DNA of 64,000 nt from Ciceribacter sp. L1K22 (GTDB lineage: Bacteria > Pseudomonadota > Alphaproteobacteria > Rhizobiales > Rhizobiaceae). How positions within the stretch are numbered: the stretch's first letter is position 1; every line of letters starts with the position of its first letter. Of the stretch, positions 15,934 through 25,838 are shown one piece after another. The DNA lies in assembly GCF_017599385.1 (NCBI RefSeq), contig NZ_JAGFPK010000001.1, positions 2,059,541-2,123,540 of the forward strand, written 5' to 3'. Position numbers and translations under genes: made by a program. The notes beneath the pieces were generated by a model. The model was not told the DNA's origin. It saw only the letters and a list, made by a program, of their open reading frames with translations, and did not search any database.

Positions 15934-17127
15934 TCAATCATCGCTTTCCGCCTGCTGCCGCTCACCCTTGCGGAACGGCGTATGTTCGCTGAGATAGTCG
16001 CCGATATGCTCCACCTCGAGCCGTTCCCGCTCAAGATAGTCTGCTACCGCCCGGCGCAGGCCCGGATGGGAAATGTAATTTGCGGAATGGGTCGTCACCG
16101 GCACGTAGCCCCGCGCCAGCTTGTGCTCACCCTGCGCACCCGCCTCGACCCGCTTCAAACCCTTCGACAGGGCGAAGTCGATCGCCTGGTGATAGCAGAC
16201 CTCGAAATGCAGGAAGGGATGGTCCTCGACGCAGCCCCAGTGCCGCCCGTAGAGCGCCTCGGTCCCGATAAAGTTGATCGCACCGGCGATATAGCGACCC
16301 TCGCGCTTTGCCATCACGAGAAGCACGTCGTCGGCCATGCCTTCGCCGATCAGCGAGTAGAAATGGCGCGTCAGATACGGACGGCCCCATTTGCGGCTGC
16401 CGGTGTCCATATAGAAGGCGTAGAACTGGTCCCAGATATCCTCGGTGAGATCCGACCCCGTCAGCCAGTCGATCTCGATTCCGTTGGCAAGCGCATTGCG
16501 CCGCTCCTTGCGCAGGTTCTTGCGCTTGGCCGAGGAGAGTTCGCCGAGAAACTCTTCGTGGTTCGCGTAACCCTTGTTGATGAAATGGAACTGCTGGTCC
16601 GTCCGGTGCAGATAGCCGGCGTCTTCGAAGACGGATACCTCCGCGTCGGGCAGAAACGTGACATGTCCGGAGGAGACGCCAAGCTCGCGCACGACCTGCT
16701 GCAGGCCGGCGGCAAGCAATCCCTGAATCTCGTGCGGATTTTGCCCTTCGGCCACCAGAAGCCTCGGGCCTGTCGCCGGCGTGAACGGGATCGAACACTG
16801 CAGTTTGGGGTAATACGAACCGCCGGCGCGCTCGAAGGCATCGGCCCAGCCCTGGTCAAAGACGTATTCGCCGCGGCTATGGCTCTTGAGGTAGGCGGGA
16901 ATTGCGCCGATAAGGTCGCCTCCGCGCTCCAGAAGAAGATGGTGGCCCAGCCAACCGGTCTCCCGTACGGCCGATCCCGAGGCTTCAAGCGCGGAGAGGA
17001 AGGCATGCGACAGGAACGGATGATAGGGCATTCCGTCGCGTTTCGATGTGCCGGAAAGGCGCGCCCACATGGCGGGCGCGATATCGTCGAAGGATCGTGC
17101 GATCCGGATGGTGACGCTGTCGGTCAT
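15934..17127 (-). CDS. GNAT-fold acyltransferase, peptidogalycan biosynthesis-like (DUF482/COG3146)
   Basis: A 397-residue protein of the COG3146 family. Typical blocks include PYHPFLSHAFLSALE, FDQGWADAFERAGG, YYPKLQCSIPFTP, SAKRKNLRKERR and the C-terminal GAQGEHKLARGYVP. The fold is a double GNAT-like domain related to FemABX transferases. Its substrate is unknown. The ATG overlaps the stop of the upstream phosphodiesterase gene (ATGA at 17124-17127), so it is the last gene of a RidA-GDPD-acyltransferase operon. Confidence 0.87.
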   Translation of the reverse strand: MTDSVTIRIARSFDDIAPAMWARLSGTSKRDGMPYHPFLSHAFLSALEASGSAVRETGWLGHHLLLERGGDLIGAIPAYLKSHSRGEYVFDQGWADAFERAGGSYYPKLQCSIPFTPATGPRLLVAEGQNPHEIQGLLAAGLQQVVRELGVSSGHVTFLPDAEVSVFEDAGYLHRTDQQFHFINKGYANHEEFLGELSSAKRKNLRKERRNALANGIEIDWLTGSDLTEDIWDQFYAFYMDTGSRKWGRPYLTRHFYSLIGEGMADDVLLVMAKREGRYIAGAINFIGTEALYGRHWGCVEDHPFLHFEVCYHQAIDFALSKGLKRVEAGAQGEHKLARGYVPVTTHSANYISHPGLRRAVADYLERERLEVEHIGDYLSEHTPFRKGERQQAESDD

Positions 17128-17858
17128 GCCGTGGCTGTCTGGCTCTCCCGCGGGTCGAAACCCTCGAATGTCATCTGCTCCGCATAGGTATAGGTATGCG
17201 CCCGCATGATTTCATCCCTGACCGTCCAGGTAATGACAGGAATTCCGCGCTGGCGCTGGGCGGTGATGAAGCTGTTCGGCAAATGCGCCGCCGCATAGGA
17301 GATGAAATCCAGTCCCCAGGCCATGGCCTCGTCATGGGTGAAGAAATCCTCGGGCTTCGCCCCTTCCGCCGTCAGGCCGACAGGGTAGGGGCAGTCGGCT
17401 TCCTTCAGCGCCTTCAAGAGCCAGTGGTCGAAGCTCATCAGCGCGACATGGCCCTGATATCCCTCCAGCGCGTCGAGAACGTCATCCACATACCCCTCGT
17501 CCTCGACCGCGCCGATGCCCTTGAGCTCGATCACGAGCGGCACCTGGCCTTTCACAAGTGCCAGCATCTGCTTCAGCGTCGGAATGCGGTCGGACGTGCC
17601 GCCGATCGACAGCATGCCGAGTTCGGCCGCGGTGCGCTCCCGCACCTCGCCGTTAATGCCGCAAAGCCGCTGCAGTTCGTGATCATGGAACACCATGGGC
17701 ACGCTGTCGGCGGACAGCTGGATGTCGCACTCGATCGCGAAACCCGCCTCGATGGCGCGGGCGAAGGCCGAGAGCGTGTTCTCCCAGACCGACTTGTTCA
17801 TGTCGTGATAGCCGCGATGCGCGATCGGGCGCTCTGTCAGCCAGTCGAGCTTGCCCAT
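17124..17858 (-). CDS. Glycerophosphodiester phosphodiesterase family protein
   Basis: A 244-residue GDPD-fold enzyme. Catalytic and metal residues are visible: H14-R15 in IAHRGYHD, E26-N27 in VWENT, E43 and D45 in IECDIQLS, and H58 in VFHDHEL. It would hydrolyse glycerophosphodiesters to sn-glycerol-3-phosphate and an alcohol. No signal peptide is seen from the ATG at 17858, so it is cytoplasmic. It begins one base after the RidA-like gene ends. Confidence 0.92.
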   Translation of the reverse strand: MGKLDWLTERPIAHRGYHDMNKSVWENTLSAFARAIEAGFAIECDIQLSADSVPMVFHDHELQRLCGINGEVRERTAAELGMLSIGGTSDRIPTLKQMLALVKGQVPLVIELKGIGAVEDEGYVDDVLDALEGYQGHVALMSFDHWLLKALKEADCPYPVGLTAEGAKPEDFFTHDEAMAWGLDFISYAAAHLPNSFITAQRQRGIPVITWTVRDEIMRAHTYTYAEQMTFEGFDPRESQTATA

Positions 17859-17859
17859 G

Positions 17860-18327
17860 TCACGCGATCTCGATGATGGCGTCGATCTCGACGGCGGCAT
17901 TGAGCGGCAGCGAGGCCATGCCGACGGCGGCACGCGCGTGCTTGCCGGCATCGCCAAGGATGTCGGCGATGAGGTTCGATGCGCCGTTGATGACGAGGTG
18001 CTGGTCGGTGAAGCCGGCGCCCGACGCCACGAAGCCGTTCAGCTTGACGATGCGCTTGATGCGTCCGAGATCGCCGGACAGCGCTGCCTTCGCCTGAGCG
18101 AGGATGTTGATGGCGCAGAGTTCTGCCGCGCGCTGCGCGTCTGCCAGAGCCACCTCGCTACCGACGAGACCTGTCACCGCCACCTTGCCATTTTCCATCG
18201 GGAGCTGTCCGGAGAGAAAGAGCAGATTGCCGCTGATCACGTAGGGCACGTAGTTGGCGGCCGGCGCTGCGGCGGCGGGCAGGGTGATGCCCCGCTCCTG
18301 GAGGCGGTTTTCGATGACGTCGGACAT
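17860..18327 (-). CDS. RidA family protein (second copy)
   Basis: A 155-residue Rid protein of the longer YjgF-like group. Key blocks are YVPYVISGNLLFLSGQLPME, CAINILAQAKAALSGDLGRI and the C-terminal RAAVGMASLPLNAAVEIDAI, in which the expected active-site Arg precedes AAVG. It heads the operon with the phosphodiesterase and acyltransferase. The ATG at 18327 gives the family-standard N-terminus; longer in-frame upstream codons are unlikely. Confidence 0.88.
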   Translation of the reverse strand: MSDVIENRLQERGITLPAAAAPAANYVPYVISGNLLFLSGQLPMENGKVAVTGLVGSEVALADAQRAAELCAINILAQAKAALSGDLGRIKRIVKLNGFVASGAGFTDQHLVINGASNLIADILGDAGKHARAAVGMASLPLNAAVEIDAIIEIA

Positions 18328-18446
18328 TTTCGTTTCCCGGATTTGTTGTAAAATCTTCAAGAATGCTGCATTCAGAGGGGCAAATGCCTCGCCTGAACCG
18401 AGAGAGTTCTTATCGCATCGGCGGCGAGTCCGACAGGAGGAATTGC

Positions 18447-19274
18447 ATGCAAAGCTCGAGGACGGCGATCGTCGCCACCGTGGTCGCAACGGCAGGCTGC
18501 CTCAGCGCCGCGAGCGCCAGCGCCACGATCGCCGCGGGCCTGGTTCCGCACCGCGCCGTCTACGACATCGAGCTCAAGGAAGCCTCCGAACGCTCCGGCA
18601 TCGAGGGTCTGAGCGGTAGGCTCGTGTTCGAGTTCAGCGGCTCCGAATGCGCCGGCTATACGACGAACTATCGCTTCGTGAACCGGATCGACACCGGCGA
18701 CCAGGTGCGCGTGACCGACCAGCAGAGCGTCATGTTCGAAGACTTGAAGGCGGGCACCTTCGAGTTCGAATCGAAATCCTTTACCGACGATCAGCTCGAC
18801 AAGGATGTCAGCGGCCTGGCCCAGGAGGAGAAGGAAGGCGTCAAGATCGAGCTGTCCGAGCCCGCGCGTCGCACGGTGGAACTGGCGAGCAGCCATTTCC
18901 CCGCCGAGCACATGCTGGAGATCATCGATCGCGCCAGGCAAGGCCGTGCGATTTTCGAGGCGCGGATTTTCGACGGGTCCGAGGACGGCGATCGCAGCTA
19001 CATGACGACCATCGTCGTCGGCAATTCGCAGCCCTCGACGGCCGAGGATCCGGAAGTCAAGGCGGCCGGCGATCTCGCCAAGTCGAGCTACTGGCCCGTC
19101 TCCATCGCCTATTTTGATGAGGCAGGCGCCGGCGATCAGCTGCCGATCTATACCAATTCCTTCAAGCTTTATGAAAACGGCATCACCCGTGACCTGACGC
19201 TGGATTACGGGGATTTCGTCCTCACCGGCAAGCTGTCCCGGCTGGAAATTCTGGGCGACGGCGACTGCAAGTAG
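18447..19274 (+). CDS. eipB: Cell envelope integrity protein EipB (DUF1849)
   Basis: A periplasmic protein of 275 residues with a signal peptide (TAIVATVVATAGCLSAASASA). It has the EipB/DUF1849 features: PHRAVYDIELKEA, GRLVFEFSGSECAGYTTNYRF and a C-terminal Cys (GDGDCK), which pairs with the SEC cysteine in characterised Brucella EipB. EipB supports envelope integrity in Rhizobiales and Brucella. The ATG at 18447 follows AGGAGG (18435-18440). Confidence 0.92.
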   Translation: MQSSRTAIVATVVATAGCLSAASASATIAAGLVPHRAVYDIELKEASERSGIEGLSGRLVFEFSGSECAGYTTNYRFVNRIDTGDQVRVTDQQSVMFEDLKAGTFEFESKSFTDDQLDKDVSGLAQEEKEGVKIELSEPARRTVELASSHFPAEHMLEIIDRARQGRAIFEARIFDGSEDGDRSYMTTIVVGNSQPSTAEDPEVKAAGDLAKSSYWPVSIAYFDEAGAGDQLPIYTNSFKLYENGITRDLTLDYGDFVLTGKLSRLEILGDGDCK

Positions 19275-19472
19275 GGCGTCGCCCCGGCACTAATCCCGTC
19301 TTTCTGTCACAAATGCCTTGATTTCCCGGCGCCTTGGCTATAAGGCCACCTCCATTCCACACGCGTGGCTTGGGATTGTCCGGGAGAAATCCGGTCCGTT
19401 CCGCCCGGTGGCACGCCGAAAGGGGTGCTGTTCGCCACGCGGGGGTTCAACCGGAAAAGGAGAATGACAGGC
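19275..19472 (+). promoter_or_regulatory. Leader region of rpsB
   Basis: The 198 bases before rpsB hold a weak promoter-like pair (TTGATT at 19318-19323; TATAAG at 19339-19344, short 15-base spacer). Several GC-rich inverted repeats follow, including one around a GAAA loop near 19413-19430. Ribosomal-protein genes are often autoregulated through such leaders; no known leader class was matched. Confidence 0.4.
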
Positions 19473-20240
19473 ATGTCTTTGCCCGATTTTAGCATGCGCC
19501 AGCTTCTGGAAGCCGGCGTCCACTTCGGCCACCAGACTCACCGCTGGAACCCGAAGATGAAGCCGTACATCTTCGGCGACCGCAACAACATCCACATCAT
19601 CGACCTCGCTCAGACCGTCCCGATGCTGTCGAAGGCCCTTCAGGTCGTTTCCGACACCGTCGCCCGTGGCGGCCGCGTTCTGTTCGTCGGCACCAAGCGC
19701 CAGGCTTCGGAAATCATCGCTGATTCCGCCAAGCGTTCGGCCCAGTACTACGTCAACTCCCGCTGGCTCGGCGGCATGATGACCAACTGGAAGACCATCT
19801 CGAACTCGATCCAGCGCCTCCGCAAGCTCGACGAGATCCTGAACTCGGAAGCCTCGGGCTTCACGAAGAAGGAACGCCTGAACCTGGAGCGCGAGCGCGA
19901 GAAGCTGGACAAGGCTCTCGGCGGTATCCGCGACATGGGCGGCACTCCGGATCTGATGTTCATCATCGACACCAACAAGGAAAAGATCGCCATCGATGAA
20001 GCCAAGCGCCTGGGCATTCCGGTCGTTGCCATCATCGACTCCAACTGCGATCCGGACCAGATCGACTACGCGATCCCGGGCAACGACGACGCTTCGCGCG
20101 CCATCGCTCTCTACTGCGACCTGATCGCGCGTGCTGCCATCGACGGCATCGCTCGCCAGCAGGGCGCGGCAGGCCGCGACATCGGCGCCTCGGCCGAAGC
20201 ACCGGTCGAGCCGGCTCTCGAGGAAGAAGCTGGCGCCTGA
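19473..20240 (+). CDS. rpsB: 30S ribosomal protein S2
   Basis: The 255-residue S2 protein shows the family signature [20 protein letters not shown] at the N-terminus and [20 protein letters not shown] near 190-210. The start at 19473 is preferred because AAGGAG (19457-19462) is ten bases upstream; an ATG nine bases earlier is too close. It heads the translation-factor cluster rpsB-tsf-pyrH-frr. Confidence 0.98.
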   Translation: MSLPDFSMRQLLEAGVHFGHQTHRWNPKMKPYIFGDRNNIHIIDLAQTVPMLSKALQVVSDTVARGGRVLFVGTKRQASEIIADSAKRSAQYYVNSRWLGGMMTNWKTISNSIQRLRKLDEILNSEASGFTKKERLNLEREREKLDKALGGIRDMGGTPDLMFIIDTNKEKIAIDEAKRLGIPVVAIIDSNCDPDQIDYAIPGNDDASRAIALYCDLIARAAIDGIARQQGAAGRDIGASAEAPVEPALEEEAGA

Positions 20241-20266
20241 TCGCCGCTTCTGACGCGATCATGACT

Positions 20267-20307
20267 GGCCGCCGCGCCGAAAGGTAGTTCGGCGGCCGGT
20301 TTCTTTC
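20267..20307 (+). terminator. Weak terminator or attenuator between rpsB and tsf
   Basis: GGCCGCCG (20267-20274) pairs with CGGCGGCC (20290-20297) across a 15-base loop and is followed by GGTTTCTTT. It probably reduces but does not stop transcription into tsf. Confidence 0.55.
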
Positions 20308-20461
20308 AGGCGAGGGCATTTGGTCCGCAAAGCCTGGGACATTCCATTTTCCGTGGTGACCGGTTCATCACGTTGTCATGTTGCGGGTACATGTCGTGCC
20401 CGACACGGGCCAGGCGCCCATCGTGCGTCCTGCGTCCGCGAAAACGATCAAGAGGCAAACA

Positions 20462-21388
20462 ATGGCTGAAATCACTGCTGCACTGGTGAAGGAACTGCGC
20501 GAGAAGACCGGCGCGGGTATGATGGACTGCAAAAAGGCTCTCGCCGAGACCGACGGCGACATGGAAGCCGCCATCGACTGGCTGCGCGCCAAGGGCATCG
20601 CCAAGGCCGACAAGAAGTCGGGTCGTACCGCTGCTGAAGGTCTGGTCGGCATCGCCAGCGCCGGCACCTCCGCCGTCGTGGTCGAGGTCAACTCCGAAAC
20701 CGACTTCGTCGCCCGTAACGACGCGTTCCAGGATCTCGTCCGTGGCGTTGCTTCGGTCGCGCTCGGCACCGACGGCACCGTCGATGCCATTGCCGCCGCC
20801 AGCTATCCGGCCACCGGCAAGTCCGTCGCCGACACGATCAAGGACGCGATCGCCCATATCGGCGAGAACATGACGCTGCGTCGCGCCGTCAAGCTCTCGG
20901 TCGAGGACGGCGTCGTCGCGACCTACATCCACAACGGCGTCGCAGACGGCCTCGGCAAGCTTGGTGTTCTCGTCGCGCTGAAGTCGACCGGCAACAAGGA
21001 TGCGCTCGCTGCGATCGGTCGTCAGGTCGCCATGCACGTCGCCGCCACCAATCCGCTGGCGATCCGCGCCGAGGAAGTCGATGCCGCCGTCGCCGAGCGC
21101 GAACGCAACGTCTTCATCGAGCAGTCACGCGCCTCTGGCAAGCCGGACAACATCATCGAGAAGATGGTGGAAGGCCGCATGCGCAAGTTCTTCGAGGAAG
21201 TCGCCCTTCTCTCGCAGGCTTTCGTCATCAATCCGGAGCTCACCGTCGGCGCCGCCGTCAAGGAAGCCGAGAAGGAAGTGGGCGCTCCGATCGAAGTGGT
21301 CGGCATGGCCCGCCTGCTGCTCGGCGAAGGCGTCGAGAAGGAAGCATCGGACTTCGCCGCCGAAGTTGCCGCTGCCGCCAAGGGCTGA
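20462..21388 (+). CDS. tsf: Translation elongation factor Ts
   Basis: EF-Ts exchanges GDP for GTP on EF-Tu. The 308-residue protein has the N-terminal UBA-like domain, with signature [16 protein letters not shown], and the core TDFVARN motif that inserts into EF-Tu. The start fits AGAGGC just upstream and homologue length. It follows rpsB in the universal order. Confidence 0.98.
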   Translation: MAEITAALVKELREKTGAGMMDCKKALAETDGDMEAAIDWLRAKGIAKADKKSGRTAAEGLVGIASAGTSAVVVEVNSETDFVARNDAFQDLVRGVASVALGTDGTVDAIAAASYPATGKSVADTIKDAIAHIGENMTLRRAVKLSVEDGVVATYIHNGVADGLGKLGVLVALKSTGNKDALAAIGRQVAMHVAATNPLAIRAEEVDAAVAERERNVFIEQSRASGKPDNIIEKMVEGRMRKFFEEVALLSQAFVINPELTVGAAVKEAEKEVGAPIEVVGMARLLLGEGVEKEASDFAAEVAAAAKG

Positions 21389-21390
21389 TT

Positions 21391-21448
21391 ACGGACGCCT
21401 TGTCCGTGTTTTGGAAAAGATCGGGCATCGCGTGACAACGCGGTGCCC
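21391..21448 (+). other. Two hairpins in the tsf-pyrH gap
   Basis: ACGGAC/GTCCGT (21391-21396 with 21402-21407) is followed by GTTTT. Then an 11-bp stem (21423-21433 with 21438-21448, one T-G pair) around GACA is followed by TT. Either may attenuate read-through to pyrH. Confidence 0.55.
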
Positions 21449-21487
21449 TTCGTGTATCGGGCAGTAAGTTCATCGACAGGAGCCAGT

Positions 21488-22210
21488 ATGACCTCCACCC
21501 CTCTCTACAAGCGCGTCCTTCTCAAAGCCTCCGGCGAAGCCCTGATGGGCAGCCAGGGCTTCGGCATCGACGTCGCGGTCGCCGACCGCATCGCCGGCGA
21601 TATCGCTGAGGCGCGGCGGATGGGGGTCGAGGTGGGTGTCGTCGTCGGCGGCGGCAATATCTTCCGCGGCGTTGCTGTCGCCTCGAAAGGCGGCGACCGC
21701 GTCACCGGCGACCACATGGGCATGCTGGCGACCGTCATCAACGCGCTGGCGCTCGCCACATCGCTGCGCAAGCTCGATATCGACACCGTGGTCCTGTCGG
21801 CGATCGCCATGCCCGAGATCTGCGAGAGCTTCTCGCAGCGCGCCGCGATCCACCACCTGTCGCAGGGCAGGGTGGTGATCTTCGCCGGCGGCACCGGCAA
21901 TCCGTTCTTCACGACCGACTCGGCCGCCGCTCTGCGTGCCGCCGAAATGGGCGCCGAGGCCATCTTCAAGGGCACCCAGGTCGATGGCATCTATTCCGCC
22001 GACCCGAAGAAGGACCCGAATGCCACGCGCTTCGACCAGCTGACCCACAGCGAGGTTCTCGAACGCGGTCTTGCGGTCATGGACGTCGCCGCAGTGGCGC
22101 TCGCGCGCGAAAACTCCATCCCGATCATCGTCTTCTCGATCCACGAGAAGGGCGGTTTCTGCGAAATCCTGTCCGGCGGCGGCCGCAAGACCATCGTCAG
22201 CGACACCTGA
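21488..22210 (+). CDS. pyrH: UMP kinase
   Basis: PyrH phosphorylates UMP to UDP. The 240-residue amino-acid-kinase-fold protein has LLKASGEALMG, GVVVGGGNIFRG, GDHMGMLATVINALAL and GGTGNPFFTTDSAAALRA (nucleotide and UMP sites). The ATG at 21488 follows AGGAG (21479-21483). It lies in the standard tsf-pyrH-frr order. Confidence 0.98.
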   Translation: MTSTPLYKRVLLKASGEALMGSQGFGIDVAVADRIAGDIAEARRMGVEVGVVVGGGNIFRGVAVASKGGDRVTGDHMGMLATVINALALATSLRKLDIDTVVLSAIAMPEICESFSQRAAIHHLSQGRVVIFAGGTGNPFFTTDSAAALRAAEMGAEAIFKGTQVDGIYSADPKKDPNATRFDQLTHSEVLERGLAVMDVAAVALARENSIPIIVFSIHEKGGFCEILSGGGRKTIVSDT

Positions 22211-22270
22211 GAACGGCGGACGTCGCCCGCCGGGGCGCGGCACCGCCAGTAAAGAATGGGAGACATGACC

Positions 22271-22831
22271 ATGAGTGAAGGCATCGACTTCAACGACCTG
22301 AAGCGCCGCATGGAAGGCGCGATCAACGCGTTCAAGCACGACATCGCGTCGCTGCGCACGGGCCGCGCCTCGGCCAACCTTCTCGACCCCGTCACGGTGG
22401 AAGCCTACGGTTCGCGCATGCCGCTGAACCAGGTCGCCAACGTGACCGTTCCCGAACCGCGCATGCTCGGCATCTCTGTCTGGGACAAGTCGATGGTCAA
22501 TGCCGTCGATCGCGCCATCCGCGAGGCCAATCTTGGGCTCAATCCGATCATCGATGGCCAGAACCTGCGTATTCCGCTACCGGAACTCAACGAAGAGCGC
22601 CGCAAGTCGCTGGTCAAGATCGCGCACGAATATGCCGAAAAGGCCAAGGTCGCGATTCGCCATGTGCGCCGTGACGGCATGGACGGCCTTAAAAAGGCCG
22701 AGAAGGACGGCGTCATTGGCCAGGACGACAGTCGCGCCCATTCCGAGAAGGTGCAAAAGCTGACCGATGACACGATTTCCGACGTCGACCGCTTGCTCGC
22801 GGAGAAGGAAAAGGAAATCATGCAGGTCTGA
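22271..22831 (+). CDS. frr: Ribosome recycling factor
   Basis: RRF splits post-termination ribosomes with EF-G. The 186-residue protein includes [36 protein letters not shown] and the C-terminal helix pair. The ATG at 22271 is eight bases from GGGAG (22258-22262); the ATG at 22265 would be only two bases away. Confidence 0.98.
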   Translation: MSEGIDFNDLKRRMEGAINAFKHDIASLRTGRASANLLDPVTVEAYGSRMPLNQVANVTVPEPRMLGISVWDKSMVNAVDRAIREANLGLNPIIDGQNLRIPLPELNEERRKSLVKIAHEYAEKAKVAIRHVRRDGMDGLKKAEKDGVIGQDDSRAHSEKVQKLTDDTISDVDRLLAEKEKEIMQV

Positions 22832-22876
22832 TGCTGCACTGCACTGCATCGACCGCTGCCTAATCCGGAACCTCCC

Positions 22877-23623
22877 ATGACGATATCCGACGACCGCACT
22901 CCGCCCGAACATGTCGCCATCATCATGGACGGTAACGGCCGCTGGGCGAATTCGCGCGGACTTCCGCGGACCGTCGGGCATCGCAAGGGGGTCGAGGCGG
23001 TGCGCGAGGCCGTCCGCGTGGCGGGCGATGTCGGTATCCGCTATCTGACCCTCTTTGCCTTTTCCTCGGAAAACTGGCGTCGGCCGGCCACCGAGATCAA
23101 CGATCTCTTCGGCCTTCTGCGCATGTTCATTCGCCGCGATCTCGCTGAATTGCATGCGGAAAACGTGAAGGTCCGGGTGATCGGCGACCGCAACAACCTG
23201 CGTGACGACATCCTGCCGCTGCTGATCGAGGCGGAGGAGACCACCCGCGACAACACGGGGCTGACGCTGGTGATCGCCTTCAACTACGGAGCGCGGGACG
23301 AGATCGCGCGGGCCGCGGTTACACTGGCGCGCGAGGTCGCCGAAGGCCGCCTGCCGCCGGAGGCGTTGACGGTCGAGGCGATCGGCGAACGCCTCGACAC
23401 CGCCGGCATTCCCGATCCCGATGTCATCATCCGCACCTCTGGCGAGGAGCGTCTTTCGAATTTCCTGCTCTGGCAGGCTGCCTATTCCGAACTCGTCTTC
23501 GTGCCGGAATACTGGCCGGATTTCAGTCGCGAGGTCTTCCTAGGGGCCCTCGATCGGTTCGCCGCGCGCGAGCGCCGCTTCGGCGGGCTCGCCGGCCGGC
23601 CGCCGGTCGCCGTCAGGTCGTGA
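22877..23623 (+). CDS. uppS: Isoprenyl transferase (undecaprenyl diphosphate synthase)
   Basis: UppS condenses isopentenyl units to the C55 lipid carrier for peptidoglycan and polysaccharides. The 248-residue cis-prenyltransferase has [10 protein letters not shown] (catalytic D18), the FSSENWRRP region and [16 protein letters not shown] near the C-terminus. Its stop overlaps the cdsA start region, indicating cotranscription. Confidence 0.97.
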   Translation: MTISDDRTPPEHVAIIMDGNGRWANSRGLPRTVGHRKGVEAVREAVRVAGDVGIRYLTLFAFSSENWRRPATEINDLFGLLRMFIRRDLAELHAENVKVRVIGDRNNLRDDILPLLIEAEETTRDNTGLTLVIAFNYGARDEIARAAVTLAREVAEGRLPPEALTVEAIGERLDTAGIPDPDVIIRTSGEERLSNFLLWQAAYSELVFVPEYWPDFSREVFLGALDRFAARERRFGGLAGRPPVAVRS

Positions 23624-24462
23624 TGTCCATGTCGCGCGAGCTTACACTGCGGATCTACTCCTCGATCGTCCTGATTGCGGTCGTGGTCGCGGCCACCTGG
23701 TTCGGCGGCTTCGCCTTCCGTATTCTAGCCGCCGCCATCGCGCTTCTGGTGTTCTACGAATGGTCGAAGATGACGCGGCTCTACGAACGGTCCGTTCCGG
23801 GCCATAGCTGGGGCTGGCTGTCGGTCGGCGTCGTCTCGCTCAACATGCTGTTCGGCGAGCCGGATCTCACCGTACCGCTGCTAGCAGGCTTTTTCGTCAC
23901 CGCGCTGATCCTCTCCATCGTCAGGGTGTGGAGCGGCTGGCTGCCCGGCGGCATCGCCTATGCGGGGCTGACGGCCGTCGCGCTGGCGGAGATCCGTGGC
24001 AACGATGCGGTTGGCTTTGCCGCTATGCTGTTCGTCTTCGCCGTCGTCTGGTCGACCGATATTCTCGCCTACTTCGTCGGGCGCGCGATTGGCGGACCGA
24101 AGCTCGCGCCGCGAATTTCCCCCGGCAAGACCTGGTCGGGCGCGATCGGCGGCACGCTCGCCGGTGTCATCGGCGGCGTCTTGCTGGCGCTTGTCTATTT
24201 CCAGAACGTCGGTCTGTGGGTCGTGGTCGTCGCCTTGCTGCTGTCGGTTTTCAGCCAGATCGGCGACCTGTTCGAATCCTTCATCAAGCGTCGATTCGGC
24301 GTGAAGGACTCCAGCCACCTGATCCCTGGCCACGGCGGTGTCATGGATCGGGTCGACGGACTTGTTTTTGCCTGTTTCACCGCGTTCTTTCTCGCCGTGT
24401 TCCACGCGGCTTCGACCGGTCGACCGGTCGCGACACTGGGTGGTTTCCTGTTCGGCCTCTAA
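23623..24462 (+). CDS. cdsA: Phosphatidate cytidylyltransferase
   Basis: CdsA makes CDP-diacylglycerol from phosphatidate and CTP in the inner membrane. It is 279 residues with about seven to eight membrane segments. The family signature is clear: STDILAYFVGRAIGG, APRISPGKTWSGAIGG, then QIGDLFESFIKRRFGVKDSS and HGGVMDRVD. Start choice is uncertain among GTG 23620, ATG 23623 (one-base overlap with the uppS stop) and ATG 23629. Confidence 0.94.
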   Translation: MSMSRELTLRIYSSIVLIAVVVAATWFGGFAFRILAAAIALLVFYEWSKMTRLYERSVPGHSWGWLSVGVVSLNMLFGEPDLTVPLLAGFFVTALILSIVRVWSGWLPGGIAYAGLTAVALAEIRGNDAVGFAAMLFVFAVVWSTDILAYFVGRAIGGPKLAPRISPGKTWSGAIGGTLAGVIGGVLLALVYFQNVGLWVVVVALLLSVFSQIGDLFESFIKRRFGVKDSSHLIPGHGGVMDRVDGLVFACFTAFFLAVFHAASTGRPVATLGGFLFGL

Positions 24463-24495
24463 AGCGGGCCGGCGACAGCGGAAAGGCTTGAAGAA

Positions 24496-25629
24496 ATGGA
24501 ATTTGTCGCATCGGTGTTCGGCTTCCTGACGGGCTATATCGTGCCGTTCGTTCTGGTCCTGTCGCTGCTCGTTTTCGTCCATGAAATGGGTCACTATCTG
24601 GTCGGGCGCTGGTCTGGCATCCGGATCCTTGCCTTTTCCGTGGGATTCGGTCCGGAACTCGTCGGCTTCACCGACCGCCACGGCACGCGCTGGAAGATTT
24701 CCGTCATTCCGCTCGGCGGCTACGTCCGCTTTTTCGGCGATGCCGATGCCTCGAGCCGTCCCGAGAAGGACGCCTACGATAGCCTGTCGCCCGAGGAAAA
24801 GGCGCAGACCCTGTCTGGCGCAGCGCTCTGGAAGCGGGCCGCGACCGTTGCGGCCGGACCGATCGCCAACTTCCTGCTGGCGATCGTCATCTTCGCCGTT
24901 CTCTTCGGCATCTTCGGCAAGCCGATCGCCGATCCGGTCGTCGCCGAGGTCAAGTCGCCGAGCGCCGCCGAGGCCGCCGGGGTCCTGCCGGGGGACGTGC
25001 TGCTGGCGCTCGACGATGTCCGCGTCCAGACTTTCGACGACGTGCGGCGCTATGTCTCCGTCCGCCCGGAGATTCCGATCACCGTCACGCTGCGCCGCGG
25101 CGAGGAAGAGCTGCGCCTTCCCATGGTGCCGGAGCGCAGCGAAATCACCGACCAGTTCGGCAACACGATGGAAGTCGGCCTCATCGGCATCATCACCAAT
25201 CAGGAGGCCGGTAATTTCCGCGTCGAGGAACTGACACCGGTCGAGGCCGTCGGCGAGGGCGTTCGCCAGACCTGGCACGTGGTTACCGGCACCCTCGATT
25301 ATCTGGCGAATCTCGTCACTGGCCGCATGAATGCCGACCAGCTGGGCGGTCCCGTCCGCGTCGCGCAGGCTTCCGGCCAGATGGCAACGCTTGGCGTGGC
25401 TGCGGTCCTGCAGCTTGCAGCCGTGCTCTCGGTTTCCATTGGATTGTTGAACCTGATGCCGGTTCCGGTACTCGACGGCGGCCATCTGGTGCTTTATGCG
25501 CTCGAGGCGGTGAGGGGACGTCCGGTCGGCGAGGCCGCGCAGGAAATAGCCTTCCGTATCGGTCTGGCAATGATCCTGTCGCTGATGGTGTTCGCCACCT
25601 GGAACGATATCACCCGGTTGATCGGGTAG
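24496..25629 (+). CDS. rseP: RIP metalloprotease RseP
   Basis: A site-2 intramembrane zinc protease of 377 residues. The zinc motif HEMGH (H29, E30, H33) lies in the first membrane helix, and VPVLDGGHL in a C-terminal helix supplies the Asp ligand. One PDZ domain is readable (about 125-200: AAGVLPGDVLLALDDVRV), against two in E. coli. It likely cleaves anti-sigma factors or signal-peptide remnants. Located just before bamA, as in most Proteobacteria. Confidence 0.96.
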   Translation: MEFVASVFGFLTGYIVPFVLVLSLLVFVHEMGHYLVGRWSGIRILAFSVGFGPELVGFTDRHGTRWKISVIPLGGYVRFFGDADASSRPEKDAYDSLSPEEKAQTLSGAALWKRAATVAAGPIANFLLAIVIFAVLFGIFGKPIADPVVAEVKSPSAAEAAGVLPGDVLLALDDVRVQTFDDVRRYVSVRPEIPITVTLRRGEEELRLPMVPERSEITDQFGNTMEVGLIGIITNQEAGNFRVEELTPVEAVGEGVRQTWHVVTGTLDYLANLVTGRMNADQLGGPVRVAQASGQMATLGVAAVLQLAAVLSVSIGLLNLMPVPVLDGGHLVLYALEAVRGRPVGEAAQEIAFRIGLAMILSLMVFATWNDITRLIG

Positions 25630-25838
25630 GTGCGGGCGAGGTGGCCGTCTTGCCAATCCGGATAGGATTTGTTTACGATGTTTCAAACTGATAGTGGCGG
25701 ATGTGACACGCCTCCAAATGAAGTAAATAGAATTTAACGGTCCACCTTGCTTGTAGGGGAAAACCGGGTAAAACCTCTCACGAGCCGGAGTCGGGACACT
25801 TGGCTGTGGGGCAACGGAAAAAGGTTGAAAGTAAGACT